A DNA stretch of 6,460 bases from an uncultured Pseudobdellovibrionaceae bacterium (GTDB taxonomy: Bacteria > Bdellovibrionota > Bdellovibrionia > Bdellovibrionales > JAMPXM01). The stretch is from positions 1 to 6,460 of the forward strand of contig CAKQVW010000168.1 of the NCBI GenBank assembly GCA_934277865.1, in the 5' to 3' direction. This document shows positions 5,962 through 6,460 of this stretch, one piece after another (position 1 is the stretch's first letter; each line of letters starts with the position of its first letter). Below the pieces are notes generated by a model. It saw only the letters and a program-made list of their open reading frames with translations. It ran no database searches and was not told the DNA's origin. Both the position numbers and the translations under genes were made by a program.

Positions 5962-6460
5962 TCAACCGTGGCCGCCCATCAAAAATGCGTCGCCACTGGT
6001 GTCCGCTTGGACGAGAGCCGCGATGCTTTCGAAATATTCAAAGACGGCCCTGAGAGTGGCCTCCAGCGTTTCATGCTGGAAGATCGTCCTCCGAAATTGC
6101 GAGGCGCCAGGATACCCGGTGGAGTACCACGAAGCAAATTTCTTGATCTGCAACATCACAAAACGCTCGGGCTGATCCCCTTGCGCAATGATGCCAAATG
6201 CCTGGTGCAAACGCTCAAAAAGCCGACCGAAGTCCTTTTGCACGACAGGCACTTCGCCCGAGCGCATAAGGCCACGTGCTTGACGGAATATCCACGGGTT
6301 TTTCAAACAACCCCGCCCGATCATCACTCCATCACAGCCAGACTCTCTCAAACGACGAACCGCTAATTCGGGCGTCACGAGATCGCCGTTTCCTATGATA
6401 GGGATCTTGGAATTGGCCTTCACCTCGGCGATGAAATCCCAGTCCGCCGCGCCGGAATAC
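5962..6460 (-). CDS. tRNA-dihydrouridine synthase (Dus family), C-terminal part, 5' end off window
   Basis: FMN-dependent enzyme that reduces specific uridines in the tRNA D-loop region to dihydrouridine using NADPH. About 165 residues are visible; the reading frame is open to the window edge at 6460, so the N-terminal half, including the catalytic Cys, is missing. The visible part starts in YSG-ADWD, a typical Dus segment before the beta strand. It then has IPIIGNGD and GCDGVMIGRGCLKNPWIF, the two FMN-phosphate-binding loops near the end of the TIM barrel. The C-terminal helical domain follows, containing KKFASWYSTGYPGASQFR, equivalent to the RKH...Y..G.PGA..FR block of DusB-type enzymes. 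The GTG at 6421-6423 is an internal Val codon, not a start. The subfamily (DusA/B/C) cannot be fixed from this fragment. typA follows 78 nt downstream on the same strand. Confidence 0.93.
   Translation of the reverse strand, partial: YSGAADWDFIAEVKANSKIPIIGNGDLVTPELAVRRLRESGCDGVMIGRGCLKNPWIFRQARGLMRSGEVPVVQKDFGRLFERLHQAFGIIAQGDQPERFVMLQIKKFASWYSTGYPGASQFRRTIFQHETLEATLRAVFEYFESIAALVQADTSGDAFLMGGHG

Noticed and set aside
1..6460. CRISPR array, insertion sequence, phage or toxin-antitoxin system
   Set aside because: No regularly spaced repeats, transposase, integrase, terminal inverted repeats or small toxin-like gene pairs were seen; every long stretch is covered by recognisable core-type genes.

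Overview
The window looks like ordinary chromosomal DNA from a Gram-negative bacterium with moderate GC content. The evidence is a lipoprotein with a Cys lipobox, a monofunctional peptidoglycan glycosyltransferase, a periplasmic L,D-transpeptidase, and housekeeping translation genes (typA/bipA and a tRNA-dihydrouridine synthase). The gene styles would fit a Bdellovibrio-like or other former deltaproteobacterium. That is an impression from the proteins; nothing in the window proves the lineage.

Layout: bases 1-1095 (minus) hold the first 365 codons of a double-domain ABC transporter ATPase that runs off the left edge. Directly upstream of it on the same strand (1098-2174) is a BMP/PnrA-type substrate-binding lipoprotein. 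The two are separated by 2 nt and form the start of a nucleoside-type ABC import operon whose permease genes should lie to the left. A compact 100-bp divergent intergenic region (2175-2274) carries two short palindromes, a direct repeat and a weak promoter candidate. It separates this operon from a plus-strand, membrane-anchored glycosyltransferase (2275-3183, MtgA-like). A 151-bp gap follows, then a secreted YkuD-type L,D-transpeptidase (3335-3997). A strong bidirectional hairpin terminator (4022-4058) sits between this gene and the convergent minus-strand typA/bipA GTPase (4063-5883). Upstream of typA on the same strand is the C-terminal part of a dihydrouridine synthase (5962-6460), which continues off the right edge.

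Functionally there are three blocks. The first is a solute (probably nucleoside) importer. The second is a pair of cell-wall enzymes, one polymerising glycan strands and one making or exchanging 3-3 type cross-links or protein attachments. The third is a translation/tRNA-modification pair. No stretch of more than 300 bases lacks a gene. I saw no tRNA, rRNA, CRISPR array, insertion sequence or phage gene, and no convincing sign of a novel multi-gene system. The most interesting unexplained signal is the operator-like structure of the 2175-2282 divergent region, including a 16-bp palindrome that covers the likely start codon of the glycosyltransferase.
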